From the NCBI GenBank assembly GCA_964606695.1, contig CAZSHG010000013.1:26000-89999 (forward strand): a DNA stretch of 64,000 nucleotides. Direction: 5' to 3'. Below, piece by piece: positions 44,569 to 53,559 of this stretch. This stretch comes from CAZSHG01 sp964606695 [NCBI: uncultured bacterium] (GTDB lineage Bacteria; UBP14; UBA6098). The translations under genes were made by a program, and so were the position numbers. Numbering within the stretch: the stretch's first letter is position 1; each line of letters starts with the position of its first letter. The notes under the pieces were generated by a model. The model was not told where the DNA came from, ran no database searches, and saw only the letters and a program-made list of their open reading frames with translations.

Positions 44569-45516
44569 TTATTTTTGTGTGATTGCCATCCGCGCGATTT
44601 TATCTACTAATTCCTCGAAACCCATTCCCGCGGCCTTTGCCGCCATAGGAACTAACGAAAGCGATGTCATGCCGGGAAGCGAGTTAATTTCGAGACAATA
44701 AACGCCCCTGCCGTCGAATCGAAAATCCGCTCTCGCGTATTGCCTCAATCCAAAGAGGAAAAACACCTTCTCGGCGACGTTTTTCAATTCGAGCGCAATA
44801 TCCTCCGGGATATCAGCGGGGCAAACATAATCGCTTGCGCCGGATGTGTATTTGTGTTCGAAATCGTAAAAACCCTCCCTGGGGATAATTTCCACCGGGG
44901 GTGTATCCAATCCCTCTATTACGGTGAATGTCAGTTCCCTTCCGGGAATATACTCTTCAAACAACAATCGTTCGCTATATGAACGCGCTTTCTCGATACC
45001 GACCGTAAGTTCGCTTTCGTTTCGGGCTATCGTAATACCCACCGTCGAGCCTTCGTTTGCGGGCTTGACGACAGTAGGAAACCCCCAAATGCAACGATCC
45101 GCGATATCGCCGGTCGTGGGAGGCGAATCCTCCTCCCAGCCCAACCATCGGGGCGTTGGAATATCGGTCTGGTCGAACAATCTCTTGCTGAAGAGCTTGT
45201 CCATTGCAATAGCGCTTCCAGCCGGTCCGCTACCAGTATATGGGATTCCCGCCAGTTCGAGAACTGCGGCTACCTTACCGGATTCCCCCGCGCCGCCATG
45301 ATACCCAACGAAGATTACATCGTAATCGAGAAGCTGTTTTATTCTCAGAGCCACGTCGGATTCAGGCCAGTCGAAAAAATCGGCTTCCCAACCCGTTTTA
45401 CATAAAGCCCTGTGTATTGCGGTGCCAGTCTTTAGCGATACTTCGCGTTCGCTCGTTGTTCCTCCGCAAAGGACGGCAATTTTACTGCCTATCTCAGGCT
45501 TCCTCTGATTTGCCAT
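44569..45516 (-). CDS. ddl: D-alanine--D-alanine ligase
   Basis: The 315-residue ATP-grasp ligase has KIAVLCGGTTSEREVSLKTG near the N-terminus, the GYHGGAGESG and AMDKLFSKRLF regions, and FEEYIPGRELTFTVI. CLEINSLPGMTSLSLVP, which carries metal- and substrate-binding residues, lies near the end. It makes the D-Ala-D-Ala dipeptide for peptidoglycan. ATG at 45516 is preferred over TTG at 45528; in both cases the start overlaps the end of the DUF948-like gene by more than 20 bases, and no clear Shine-Dalgarno was seen, so translation is probably coupled. Confidence 0.9.
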   Translation of the reverse strand: MANQRKPEIGSKIAVLCGGTTSEREVSLKTGTAIHRALCKTGWEADFFDWPESDVALRIKQLLDYDVIFVGYHGGAGESGKVAAVLELAGIPYTGSGPAGSAIAMDKLFSKRLFDQTDIPTPRWLGWEEDSPPTTGDIADRCIWGFPTVVKPANEGSTVGITIARNESELTVGIEKARSYSERLLFEEYIPGRELTFTVIEGLDTPPVEIIPREGFYDFEHKYTSGASDYVCPADIPEDIALELKNVAEKVFFLFGLRQYARADFRFDGRGVYCLEINSLPGMTSLSLVPMAAKAAGMGFEELVDKIARMAITQK

Positions 45517-45898
45517 GTCGCTTTGCAAAGTGCTTTTTTACGTGGTCGAATAGCGTTTTAACGAGTTTGAATCCTGCGATTAAGGCAAGGGCGTTTTGTC
45601 CTCCGCCAATCCTCGCCAGTTTTCTCGAATCTCCGAGGAAACCCGTCGCCGTTTTGATAAGGTTAACGGGGGCTTCGAGATCATCGAGCGTCTGATTAAC
45701 TCTCGCAATAGCACAATCGGCGTTCTCAAGCACCTGATCGGCCTTATCTACAATCCGCGGGATTTGCGAATTGAGATTTCGCATGGCCAATTCTGTTTCG
45801 GTTGCCACACTCGTCAGCTGATTCAGAAGCCTTATAACGAAGATTGCGACCACGGCAACAACTACAACCAGAACCCAGATGGCTATATCTACAGACAT
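45494..45898 (-). CDS. DUF948-like membrane protein
   Basis: The 134-residue product has one N-terminal membrane segment (about 5-25, IWVLVVVVAVVAIFVI) and then a helical region with repeated heptads and several Asn/Asp/Asp positions (LNSQIPRIVDKADQVLENAD). A more hydrophobic stretch (about 98-112) and a basic tail follow. The layout matches DUF948 proteins, which are usually encoded next to YtxH-type proteins, as here (4-base gap). The function of the family is not established; it belongs to envelope or stress-related gene sets. Confidence 0.65.
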   Translation of the reverse strand: MSVDIAIWVLVVVVAVVAIFVIRLLNQLTSVATETELAMRNLNSQIPRIVDKADQVLENADCAIARVNQTLDDLEAPVNLIKTATGFLGDSRKLARIGGGQNALALIAGFKLVKTLFDHVKKHFAKRHGKSEEA

Positions 45899-45901
45899 AG
45901 A

Positions 45902-46177
45902 TCAGGCTTTCTTGGGTTTGATCTGATCGACGCCCTTGTGGACGGCGTCTTTGACCTTTTCCGCGCCGTCGCGCACTGCGGCGACTTCCTCGTGAACCAG
46001 CTTGCGGACATATTCCGCGCCCTCTCTGCCGTCTTCATAAACCTTATTGGCACGCAGGGCAATCTGTTCGCGCGTTTCTCTGCCACTGGCAGGAGCGAAC
46101 AATAATGCTACTCCCGCCCCGATAATTCCTCCCAGTAAGAAACCGGCAAGGAAACCTTCAACTCCATTTTCTTTCAT
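45902..46177 (-). CDS. YtxH-domain small membrane protein
   Basis: The 91-residue product has one N-terminal membrane segment rich in glycine (GFLAGFLLGGIIGAGVALLFAP) followed by the APASGRETREQI motif and a Lys/Glu-rich helical tail. This is the YtxH-like layout. ATG at 46177 is chosen because AAAGGAG lies just before it; an open frame extends upstream to 46294 but crosses the promoter at 46209-46237. It is the first gene of a YtxH-DUF948-ddl-ssb unit. Confidence 0.8.
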   Translation of the reverse strand: MKENGVEGFLAGFLLGGIIGAGVALLFAPASGRETREQIALRANKVYEDGREGAEYVRKLVHEEVAAVRDGAEKVKDAVHKGVDQIKPKKA

Positions 46178-46208
46178 TGTAACTCCTTTCGGATGTTCAT
46201 ATTCTATT

Positions 46209-46237
46209 AATATAATACCTGCGATATAGTTAGTCAA
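46209..46237 (-). promoter_or_regulatory. Sigma70 promoter for the YtxH-DUF948-ddl-ssb unit
   Basis: On the minus strand TTGACT (46237-46232), exactly 17 bases, then TATATT (46214-46209): five of six matches in each box. Transcription would start near 46202, about 25 bases before the YtxH start codon. Confidence 0.7.
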
Positions 46238-46259
46238 TCTATATATTTCAATTGTAATT

Positions 46260-47450
46260 CTACGCGTCCAGCGTCTCCCTGAAAAGTTTAGCAAGTATGG
46301 GGATTCCCTTTTCTATTTCTTCCTCGGTGGGTTTGCTGAAATTAAGCCGCATGGTATTTCTACCGCCGCCGTCGGGATAGAAAGCGCTTCCCGGAATGTA
46401 GGCAACGTTCATCTCCACGGCTTTTGGCAACAGTTCCGTCGTGTCTATTTTCTCCGGCAGGCTGACCCATAGGAACAATCCGCCCGTAGGTTGCGTAAAG
46501 CTCACCCCTTCCGGGAAATGCTCCTTCATCAGTTTCACCATCAAATCGCGACGACGTGCGTATGCCCTGCGGATTATTTTTAAATGATCGTCCAGAGCGC
46601 CGTCTTTAATAAATTCATATATTATATGTTGTGCGAAAGTATTCGTATGGAGATCCGCCCCCTGTTTCATGCGGACGCAACGGTCATAGGCATTCCCCTT
46701 GGGCGCGATAAGCCATGCTATCCTTAGCCCCGGAGCAAGCAGTTTGCTGAAAGTTCCCAGAAGGATAACATTATCGGGCGACATAGCTTTCATAGGCCTG
46801 GGGACTTCGCCCTCGAATGAAAGTTCGCTGTAAGGATCGTCTTCGATAACCGGAATTCCGTATTGATCCGCTAAATCGAGGATTACTTTTCGTCTTTCCG
46901 CCGGAATAGTCCTCCCGTCGGGATTCTGGAAAGTCGGGACGAGATAAATCAACCTCGGCCCGTGCTTCTGGATTAACTCTTCCAGCCCGAAGACGGTGAA
47001 TCCGCTGTCGTCGGAAGGCTGAGTTACGTAATGCGGATGATATGCGTTGAACGCCTGAATCGCCCCGAGATACGTCGGACGAGATGTAATAACCACGCTG
47101 TCCGAGTCCAGGAATACACGCCCGATGACGTCGAGCCCCTGCTGGCTTCCGCCCGTAATCATGATTTCGTCGGCGTCGCATTTGATCCCCAGGTTGCCCA
47201 TCCTCTTCGCTATTAACTCGCGTAAAGGCGGATACCCCTCGGTTGTGGCATATTGTAACGCGTCGTGCGGTCTCTCCGTCAGGACTTTATCGCATGCCGC
47301 TTTAAGCCCCTCGGATGGAAACAGTTCCGGCGCGGGAAGACCCCCGCCAAAACTAATTACACCCGGTTTTTTAGTGATCTTCAGGATTTCCCTGATGACG
47401 TTGGATTTCATAGCCAGCGCCCTGCGGCTATATCGCCAATTGTCTGACAT
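46260..47450 (-). CDS. LysN/MocR-type PLP-dependent aminotransferase
   Basis: The 396-residue enzyme resembles 2-aminoadipate/multisubstrate aminotransferases. It has the N-terminal phrase ISFGGGLPAPELFP, MITGGSQQGLDVIGR for PLP binding, and VPTFQNPDGRTIP with the conserved Asn. EDDPYSELSF follows, and LLGTFSKLLAPGLRIAW carries the aldimine Lys. It has no N-terminal DNA-binding domain, so it is an enzyme and not a MocR regulator. It may transaminate aromatic, branched-chain or aminoadipate substrates; sequence alone does not decide. GGGAG precedes its ATG. Its upstream neighbour is the STAND-like ATPase gene, 60 bases away. Confidence 0.87.
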   Translation of the reverse strand: MSDNWRYSRRALAMKSNVIREILKITKKPGVISFGGGLPAPELFPSEGLKAACDKVLTERPHDALQYATTEGYPPLRELIAKRMGNLGIKCDADEIMITGGSQQGLDVIGRVFLDSDSVVITSRPTYLGAIQAFNAYHPHYVTQPSDDSGFTVFGLEELIQKHGPRLIYLVPTFQNPDGRTIPAERRKVILDLADQYGIPVIEDDPYSELSFEGEVPRPMKAMSPDNVILLGTFSKLLAPGLRIAWLIAPKGNAYDRCVRMKQGADLHTNTFAQHIIYEFIKDGALDDHLKIIRRAYARRRDLMVKLMKEHFPEGVSFTQPTGGLFLWVSLPEKIDTTELLPKAVEMNVAYIPGSAFYPDGGGRNTMRLNFSKPTEEEIEKGIPILAKLFRETLDA

Positions 47451-47510
47451 CTCGACTCCCTTCAGAGCTTATTTTGATAATCTTTGCCTTTTAATAAACA
47501 AAAAGAACGT

Positions 47511-50500
47511 CTATTGACCCCAATATTCTTGCAGTGTAGATGCCACTTCCTCCAGTTTGTGTTTCTCCCTGAACGATAAATCCTGGGACTCCCAGTAAAC
47601 GAGCAGTTCGTGTCCGATACTTATTGCTTCCTGGCCGCCAACCTGCGCGATCAGCGCCAACGCGAACAGCGAAGCCTCGAAACTCTCTTCGACCATACCG
47701 GAGGCAGACAGATCATTATACACTCCGATTGCGGCATGGAGAACTCTCTTCCTCCCCCGCTCGGTGTTTTTGTCTGCGGCCATCTCGAAAGATTCCAGGG
47801 CGCGCTTGAGAGACTTAAAGGCTTCTACGGGCTCTCCGCCCGCTCGCCACGCAACAGCCGTCGCCAGGTGTATTTCCGCCAGATCGGATATCTCCGGGAG
47901 GTCGCTGGAAATTTCATTCAAATCGGCGTAACCGTGTATGGCATCCGAGAAGTGTTTTGCCGCGATATCGTTTTTCCCCTCGATATATGCGGCTCTGCCA
48001 CGGGATTTTGCGAGTTTTATCCACTTGAAAACAGCCTTTATTCTCGACGCGTGACCCGACAATCTCGTCTCCAATATTTCCTCGACTCTATCGAAGACCG
48101 TTTCGTAATCTCTTTTCTCTTCACACAGAAGATCGGCCTCAAAAATCAAAGCGTCGATTTCGCCCTCGACGGCCTCGACAGCTCCCGACGCTTCCCACGC
48201 GCGTTCGAAATACTCGATCGCTTCGCGGGTTCTCGTTATAGCGGTATCCGCAGAATCGGTGGAATAAATTTCCGCCTCGATCAGGGCTATTTTTCCCCGC
48301 CCTATCCATATAAGATAATCGCCGCCGCCGATCAACTCCTCGTATTTATCATACGTCCGTCCGGCGTCGTTCAGAGCCTGCATTGCAGATTCCTGCGCCC
48401 CGGTCTGCTGTAATAGTCTTGCGAGGGATATATAAATCTCACCGGACTTCTGCGCCGAAATAGCGTCGAACATCCGGTAACCCTTAGCTATTTTCCCAAG
48501 CTCCTCAAGGGCCAGCGTAAAGCACTCTTCCGCCTCGCCGCGATTCTCCTTTTTCAGAAGTATCTCTCCCTGCTTGAATATCGCAGTTGCCCTGATCAGG
48601 TCGATGTCGGCGGTGAAGCTAACCCTCTTTGAAGTAGCGTTATCCAGAGAGTCCAGTGCCTTTAACAGCCACGAATTCGCCATCTTAGTTTCGCCGAGTC
48701 CGTTTTCAGCGTCGGCGGCCAAACCACAGGCCCGCGCACACTCGATTGAGACAAGACCGGCGGTATCCAATTCCGCCTGTATAGTCCTGTTAAAGGATTC
48801 AAAAGCTTTCTGTGCCGAAGACAACACCTCTTTATATACGCCGGATTTATACATAATCTGAGATGCCAGCAGAAGAGCTTCCCCCCTTAAATACCACAAC
48901 GTCGGTTCTTTGCCGGATGTCTCCGTGATCGCCGAGGAAAGAGAACCCACACAATCCTGAAGTTCCCGCAGGGCGTCGTCGGCGTTGTCGGACGAGATCA
49001 AACGAGAGTGTTCGATAGTGTATTCGGCGTCCGTAACGACAGTGTCGGTCTCCCGGGAAAAATACGTTTCCAGTTCTTTTCCCGAAAGATATTCGTGCAG
49101 GAGTTCATATCCCGCCATTCTGTGGATTGTAGCCAAACCCAGATTGCCTTCCGGGTGACTGCATCTCCATAGGCTTTCTGCGGCGGTAAATTCCCCGGAG
49201 GCTCTCATTGCCATAATCCTCTCGATTATTCCCGCGAGAGCGTTTTCCGGGGCGAGGTGAATATTCAATCTCGCGTCGAGGATTTCCCACTCGAGCAGAT
49301 TCTCGCTTTCGAGTAGCCTTTCGACACGCCTCGAAAGGTCGGCGATATTGGGCGTATGTATCGTATGGGATAGTTCTTCGATAACGTCGTAGATATCCAG
49401 ATGGACTTTCACCGGTGTTTCCGCAGAAAACGGAGGTTCACAGGGGATATATTCCGACGCCGATACTGCGCCCGCGGGTAAATCGACCCTCTGGGCGTGA
49501 AGCTCCGCGAGGAGTTCCGGAGGTAACCCGGGCGATTTCACGGTCGCGCAAAGAGCGTATTGTTCCGAATCGCGAAGATGTTCCCATATTTTCTTCATGT
49601 AGTTTTCCGCTACATCTTCATCCGTCTGGACGGAAAAACTGTTCGCCCTGATTATATCCCCCTTTCTCGCAAGAAGCTCGGCTAAAGAAGCGGCAAGCGA
49701 AACGGTCAAAGGCGAACCACCGGTTTCGCCCATAATGTTCGCGATAGCCTGAGGAGAACCGATCCCCCTGCGTTCGAGCGCTTCACGCGTTTCCTTCTCG
49801 TTAAAATCATGAAGCGTTATCTCCTTCGCATCTGAAAATTCCAGCTCCATTTGCGATGCGATAATCACGAAAAGCCTGCTACAATTATCGGCAAGAGCCT
49901 TCCATAAAGGAGCCTGCCGTTCTGTACTAATATTCCAGGAATCCAGCAATACGGTCATAAAAGGGAATTTTTTACCGTCTAATTCGTAATCGATATCTTC
50001 AGCAAGCGCCACCGCCATAGCGTTCAGATGTTCATGTAATGGCCGAGAGGAAAGGTTTTTCTCCCAGTCCTTCCCGTAAATACGACACATCTTCGGCGAG
50101 GGGATTTCCTCGGATTGGCCGCTCCCGGTAAAGGTCTTAAATAATCCCTTTATAAAACCGGTGTTTTCCTCTTGTTCCTCCGGCTTATTGCCGCGGAATC
50201 TCAGGTCGAATATATTTTTTACTCTATTAAACCGGGGAGTTCTGAGATTATACCTGTCGGCTATTTCCCGAGAAAACCTTACCCACGCACCGGGGATATT
50301 CCCGGCGATAGGGCTTCTCAGATTATACGCGACATAGGGCAACCTATCGGACTCCAGCATGGCGGCGAACCTGGCCAATAGCCAGCTCTTTCCGCTTCCG
50401 GCTATTCCTCTTACAATCAACGCGGGCATTTCTTTGCCCCGCCGCGGATATTCGACTATTTCCGAGAAAAGTGCGAGGCCCTCGTGGCGACCTACGAATT

Positions 50501-50570
50501 TATCCTCTACAATCGATCTGCCTTTTTCGTAATACTCGAACCCGAAATTACTGAAGCTTCTCGCGCTCAT
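47511..50570 (-). CDS. STAND-like P-loop ATPase with helical (TPR-like) C-terminal region
   Basis: The 1019-residue product starts with FVGRHEGLALF (about 25-35), the usual opening of STAND/AAA modules, and a Walker A GIAGSGKS at 55-62. A Walker B-like MTVLLDSWN lies near 205-215 and TLHDFNEKETREAL-like sensor helices follow. From about residue 450 to the end the sequence is a long series of helical repeats of about 35-40 residues, rich in Ala/Glu with A-x-x-x-F-x-x-A patterns, consistent with TPR-type repeats. STAND proteins are signalling or immune switches that oligomerise upon ligand binding, but no effector domain was recognised. The ATG overlaps the lipoprotein stop codon (4 bases), so the two genes are probably functionally linked. 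Confidence 0.7.
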   Translation of the reverse strand: MSARSFSNFGFEYYEKGRSIVEDKFVGRHEGLALFSEIVEYPRRGKEMPALIVRGIAGSGKSWLLARFAAMLESDRLPYVAYNLRSPIAGNIPGAWVRFSREIADRYNLRTPRFNRVKNIFDLRFRGNKPEEQEENTGFIKGLFKTFTGSGQSEEIPSPKMCRIYGKDWEKNLSSRPLHEHLNAMAVALAEDIDYELDGKKFPFMTVLLDSWNISTERQAPLWKALADNCSRLFVIIASQMELEFSDAKEITLHDFNEKETREALERRGIGSPQAIANIMGETGGSPLTVSLAASLAELLARKGDIIRANSFSVQTDEDVAENYMKKIWEHLRDSEQYALCATVKSPGLPPELLAELHAQRVDLPAGAVSASEYIPCEPPFSAETPVKVHLDIYDVIEELSHTIHTPNIADLSRRVERLLESENLLEWEILDARLNIHLAPENALAGIIERIMAMRASGEFTAAESLWRCSHPEGNLGLATIHRMAGYELLHEYLSGKELETYFSRETDTVVTDAEYTIEHSRLISSDNADDALRELQDCVGSLSSAITETSGKEPTLWYLRGEALLLASQIMYKSGVYKEVLSSAQKAFESFNRTIQAELDTAGLVSIECARACGLAADAENGLGETKMANSWLLKALDSLDNATSKRVSFTADIDLIRATAIFKQGEILLKKENRGEAEECFTLALEELGKIAKGYRMFDAISAQKSGEIYISLARLLQQTGAQESAMQALNDAGRTYDKYEELIGGGDYLIWIGRGKIALIEAEIYSTDSADTAITRTREAIEYFERAWEASGAVEAVEGEIDALIFEADLLCEEKRDYETVFDRVEEILETRLSGHASRIKAVFKWIKLAKSRGRAAYIEGKNDIAAKHFSDAIHGYADLNEISSDLPEISDLAEIHLATAVAWRAGGEPVEAFKSLKRALESFEMAADKNTERGRKRVLHAAIGVYNDLSASGMVEESFEASLFALALIAQVGGQEAISIGHELLVYWESQDLSFREKHKLEEVASTLQEYWGQ

Positions 50571-51640
50571 AAAACCCCATTTTTATTCCCATTGTCCTTA
50601 ACCTGATCGAAAGCCCTCTTCGCTCGCCTGTCTTCCGGATTCAGTTCGAGATATCTTTCGATTCTCCTCAGGAGTTTACTTTTTTGCTCTTCCGGGATGT
50701 CCTTATGCGTGATTAAATAAACCGAAGCCGGTTTCCACATCGAGGGGAATTTTTCGATTAGAACATCCATCGTTTTGAGATAAGAAGCCGTATCGCCTTG
50801 CATGAGCTCCTGTTTGGCGTGCACCAGCGGAGGATCTATATACCACTGGATAAGGCTCTTGACCATGTCGGGATAAGGTATTGTAGTATCGCTAACTGCA
50901 TCGAGGACGAGGACCTCTTTTATGAGTTCTATCTCCGTTTCCAATCTCTCCTTATCCGTCTTATCAATGTTATAAAGGACTCCCGGCCCAAGAGACACAT
51001 TCCCGCTGAACGGCCGGATAGAATATGGCGCGCTTGGGCTAAAATAAATCGGTTTGCCCAATGATTCAACCATCCATTCGCAATTATCCTGGATCGTTTC
51101 CTCATATTCCCTTTTACTGGGTTCCTCGAAGGCGTTTTTTATGGGAGGGATAATTATGTTATATTGCGTGTTTAAATATTCCCTGTATTTCTCTGTGGGG
51201 GTTGCTTTAGCCCAAACGACTGGGGTTTCCGGCCTGATACCCAGAACCTTGTTGGCAAATAAAGCCAGGTAATATACCTCGTCGAAATACACGATGAGAA
51301 TTCCCCCGTCCGGAGTGGCTTTAAGCAGGTTCGCGCCGAATTCAATCAGAACATCGTATTGAGACGTTCCAAATTCGTTTTCGTCGAGATTGAAATTCTG
51401 AGTGAAAAAGGTCGTGAAGACAGCTCTCGCTTTCAGCAAATCCCCTTTATTCTTATACGCTTCCCCGAGTTCGTCGAAGGCCAACCAGTTATTCTCCAGA
51501 ACTCTCGAATCCATCGGGTCATCGGCATTCACAATCTCTGAAAAAAGCGTCTCGGGAATAATATATGACGATTCCTGGCTACAATTGTTAACGAAGATCG
51601 TGAGAATTAATATTAACAGGAGATATAATCGAAAACGCAT
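50567..51640 (-). CDS. Lipoprotein of unknown function paired with the ATPase
   Basis: The 357-residue product has a lipoprotein signal peptide (MRFRLYLLLILILTIFVNNC; lipidation Cys at about 20). The mature part has a helical N-terminal section and a region GGILIVYFDEVYYLALFANKVLG that may be a Rossmann-like core. The C-terminus is helical and TPR-like (RYLELNPEDRRAKRAF). I recognise no family. The stop codon overlaps the start of the STAND-like ATPase. It starts one base after the histidine phosphatase gene, so all four genes from 53200 to 47511 form one operon. Confidence 0.7.
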   Translation of the reverse strand: MRFRLYLLLILILTIFVNNCSQESSYIIPETLFSEIVNADDPMDSRVLENNWLAFDELGEAYKNKGDLLKARAVFTTFFTQNFNLDENEFGTSQYDVLIEFGANLLKATPDGGILIVYFDEVYYLALFANKVLGIRPETPVVWAKATPTEKYREYLNTQYNIIIPPIKNAFEEPSKREYEETIQDNCEWMVESLGKPIYFSPSAPYSIRPFSGNVSLGPGVLYNIDKTDKERLETEIELIKEVLVLDAVSDTTIPYPDMVKSLIQWYIDPPLVHAKQELMQGDTASYLKTMDVLIEKFPSMWKPASVYLITHKDIPEEQKSKLLRRIERYLELNPEDRRAKRAFDQVKDNGNKNGVL

Positions 51641-51641
51641 A

Positions 51642-52280
51642 TTATACCTTTTCAGTTTTAAGATCTAGTATATGGTGAACGAGATTTAGATGTATCATTA
51701 TAAATCCACTTGGTTTAGAATGTTTGATGACGCTATACCCGGCGGTATCGAGGTGTATCTTCCAGAAGAATGGTTTGCAAATGCCGATAATCGCTGAGAT
51801 AAGCGGTTTCAAGACCGCTCTATGACTCACTATCGCCACGGTTTTTCCTTCGTGCGCCTCGACAACCTCCATCAGGCCTTCGTAACTCCTGTGCATAACG
51901 TCGATTATACTCTCCCCGCCGGGGAGAACCATGTCTTCCGGTTCGGTTACCCAGCGTTGCCACAAACGCGGGTAAATTTCCTGTATTTCGGCTTTTGGAC
52001 GGTCGGTCCATTCTCCAAGATCGATATTCTGGAATTTTTCGTTTGGAATCACTTCCAGACCTCTTGTCCGAGCGATAAACTCGGCGGTTTGTAGTGATCG
52101 CGTAAGCGGGCTTGAATATATGACATCCAATGGGATATCGCGCAGTTCCTCCGCGAGGTCCGAGGATTGCCGAAGGCCGTTTTCGCTCAGCGGGATGTCC
52201 GCGCGTCCCCTGAACCTTCCTTCGACGTTCGATACCGTTTCGCCGTGTCTGATGAGATAAATGAGTGTCGAGTCGCTCAT
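51642..52280 (-). CDS. Histidine phosphatase (phosphoglycerate mutase-like)
   Basis: The product has the histidine phosphatase core: YLIRHGETVSNVEGRFRG (phosphorylated His in RHGE) near the N-terminus, SSPLTRSLQTAEFI, GEW in NIDLGEWTD, and VSHRAVLKPLI with the second catalytic His. It belongs to the CobC/GpmB-like branch; candidate activities include alpha-ribazole phosphatase or a general acid phosphatase, not decided by sequence. ATG at 52280 overlaps the stop codon of the upstream gene (ATGA), preferred over an upstream start at 52313. It is followed after one base by the lipoprotein gene. Confidence 0.85.
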   Translation of the reverse strand: MSDSTLIYLIRHGETVSNVEGRFRGRADIPLSENGLRQSSDLAEELRDIPLDVIYSSPLTRSLQTAEFIARTRGLEVIPNEKFQNIDLGEWTDRPKAEIQEIYPRLWQRWVTEPEDMVLPGGESIIDVMHRSYEGLMEVVEAHEGKTVAIVSHRAVLKPLISAIIGICKPFFWKIHLDTAGYSVIKHSKPSGFIMIHLNLVHHILDLKTEKV

Positions 52281-53200
52281 TCGTCCTTTTCTGCAAAGAA
52301 TTTGATAACGCAAAGTGCCGCGAATGTTAACCAGGGATCGGGTTCCATCTTATTCCTGCGAAAATCGGATTTCCAGAATCCTTTCGCATCCTGTTGTTTT
52401 AGAACCCAATCGGAAGCCCTCTGCATACGCCCTTCGTCGAGACCGAAACCAAGTTTGCCGAGGACATCCAGAACCGACAGAGCGTCGGTAAACCAGAACG
52501 GATAGGACAGCTTGCCCCAATATTCGGGTTGCCGTCTATCTGGATAATTATCCGCTTTAAATATCCTTTTTGCAAGTAATTTTCCCGCCTTTTGGGCTTC
52601 TTTTGAATATCTATTTTCGGGATCGGAGGGGAAAGCGCGCAAAGCCATGCCCGTTACCACGTGGCTAGATGGGTCTTTCACCGAATCGCTCCTTAGTCCG
52701 GGTATTGCCCATCCGCCGTCGTTTCGTCTTATATCGATAAGCCATTCCAGGCCAGCCGTAGCGCTCTCATAATAGGGTTCCCCACCTCTGAACAGAACAT
52801 CTACGACCATTCCCGTATAGTTCGGCGATGGAATGTCTTCCCCATAAGCGCCACGGTAATCGCCATCTGGCGTCTGAGTGCCTATCAGGAATCTCGCGCC
52901 TCCATCGAAAGTTTCGTCTCTGTAATTCGCGCCCAAATCGAGAAGGTGGTATAGGGATCGAAGAGTCGTTATGAAAGTCCAGTTAGCCTCGTTCTTCTTG
53001 CGACCCGATTCTCTCCAGCTTCCGTCCGGTTTCTGACGTCTGACAAGCGTTTTATAATGCGAATCGCTGGACACCGGTTTTTCCGGCCCGGTAACCGTTC
53101 CGAGTATGTCCCGTTCTATACGATTTTTCAGACCATCGTCCTTCATCTCGAGCATTTCGGGAATGGGATCGGCTTTTAATAGTTCCTTCCAGCTACTCAT
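52277..53200 (-). CDS. Prenyltransferase/squalene-oxidase-repeat (alpha/alpha toroid) protein
   Basis: The 307-residue product carries QW-like repeats: RRQKPDGSWRES, GTQTPDGDYRGAY, RRNDGGWAIPG and KQQDAKGFWKSDF, each with the Gln-x-x-x-Gly-x-Trp/Tyr theme of the squalene cyclase and prenyltransferase family fold. It is much shorter than squalene-hopene cyclase and lacks a DxDD motif, so it is probably not a cyclase. Short toroid proteins of this sort are of unknown function. It has no signal peptide. It is the first gene of an operon with a histidine phosphatase, a lipoprotein and a STAND-like ATPase. Confidence 0.75.
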   Translation of the reverse strand: MSSWKELLKADPIPEMLEMKDDGLKNRIERDILGTVTGPEKPVSSDSHYKTLVRRQKPDGSWRESGRKKNEANWTFITTLRSLYHLLDLGANYRDETFDGGARFLIGTQTPDGDYRGAYGEDIPSPNYTGMVVDVLFRGGEPYYESATAGLEWLIDIRRNDGGWAIPGLRSDSVKDPSSHVVTGMALRAFPSDPENRYSKEAQKAGKLLAKRIFKADNYPDRRQPEYWGKLSYPFWFTDALSVLDVLGKLGFGLDEGRMQRASDWVLKQQDAKGFWKSDFRRNKMEPDPWLTFAALCVIKFFAEKDE

Positions 53201-53242
53201 TGGAACTCCACGTTAGGTAAGGTTGTGTTAAATAACCACAGA

Positions 53243-53288
53243 GCGTATTTTACAATAAAAATATATTCTGTAATACGCGGAAGGTCAA
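53243..53288 (-). promoter_or_regulatory. Promoter with overlapping operator-like inverted repeat
   Basis: On the minus strand TTGACC (53288-53283), exactly 17 bases, then TATATT (53265-53260), a good sigma70 promoter for the gene starting at 53200. A near-perfect inverted repeat overlaps it: TGTAATACGC (53269-53278), inside the spacer, and GCGTATTTTACA (53243-53254), just downstream of the -10, with a two-base bulge. This is where a repressor would block RNA polymerase. A third copy, AAATACGCTC (53379-53388), lies further upstream, toward yebC. Confidence 0.65.
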
Positions 53289-53559
53289 GGCACTATTTTT
53301 ATTATCCTTAATTATACTTTTGATTTTCGGTGCATTTTTATCCGCTTTTAAATAACTTTTTTCGAGGGAAGGGGCTTCAAATACGCTCTATATTTGATTA
53401 TGCGATAAGCCTTAATTTTCGATTCGGGAAATATCGGATTAAATAAAATTTCTTTCTCTTTTTGCAATTGTTGCTGGTTTTGGATTTTGCCTTGCGAAAA
53501 AAAGAAAATTCAATTACAATTTAAGAGTAGTGAAATTATAACTTACGTTGGAGTTGAAT
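53289..53559. promoter_or_regulatory. A+T-rich intergenic region with the yebC promoter
   Basis: This region between the divergent genes has no convincing coding sequence. TTGCGA (53492-53497), 17 bases and TACAAT (53515-53520) form a promoter for yebC with a leader of about 33 bases. AAATACGCTC (53379-53388) is the exact reverse complement of 53241-53250 and may be an auxiliary operator. Confidence 0.6.
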
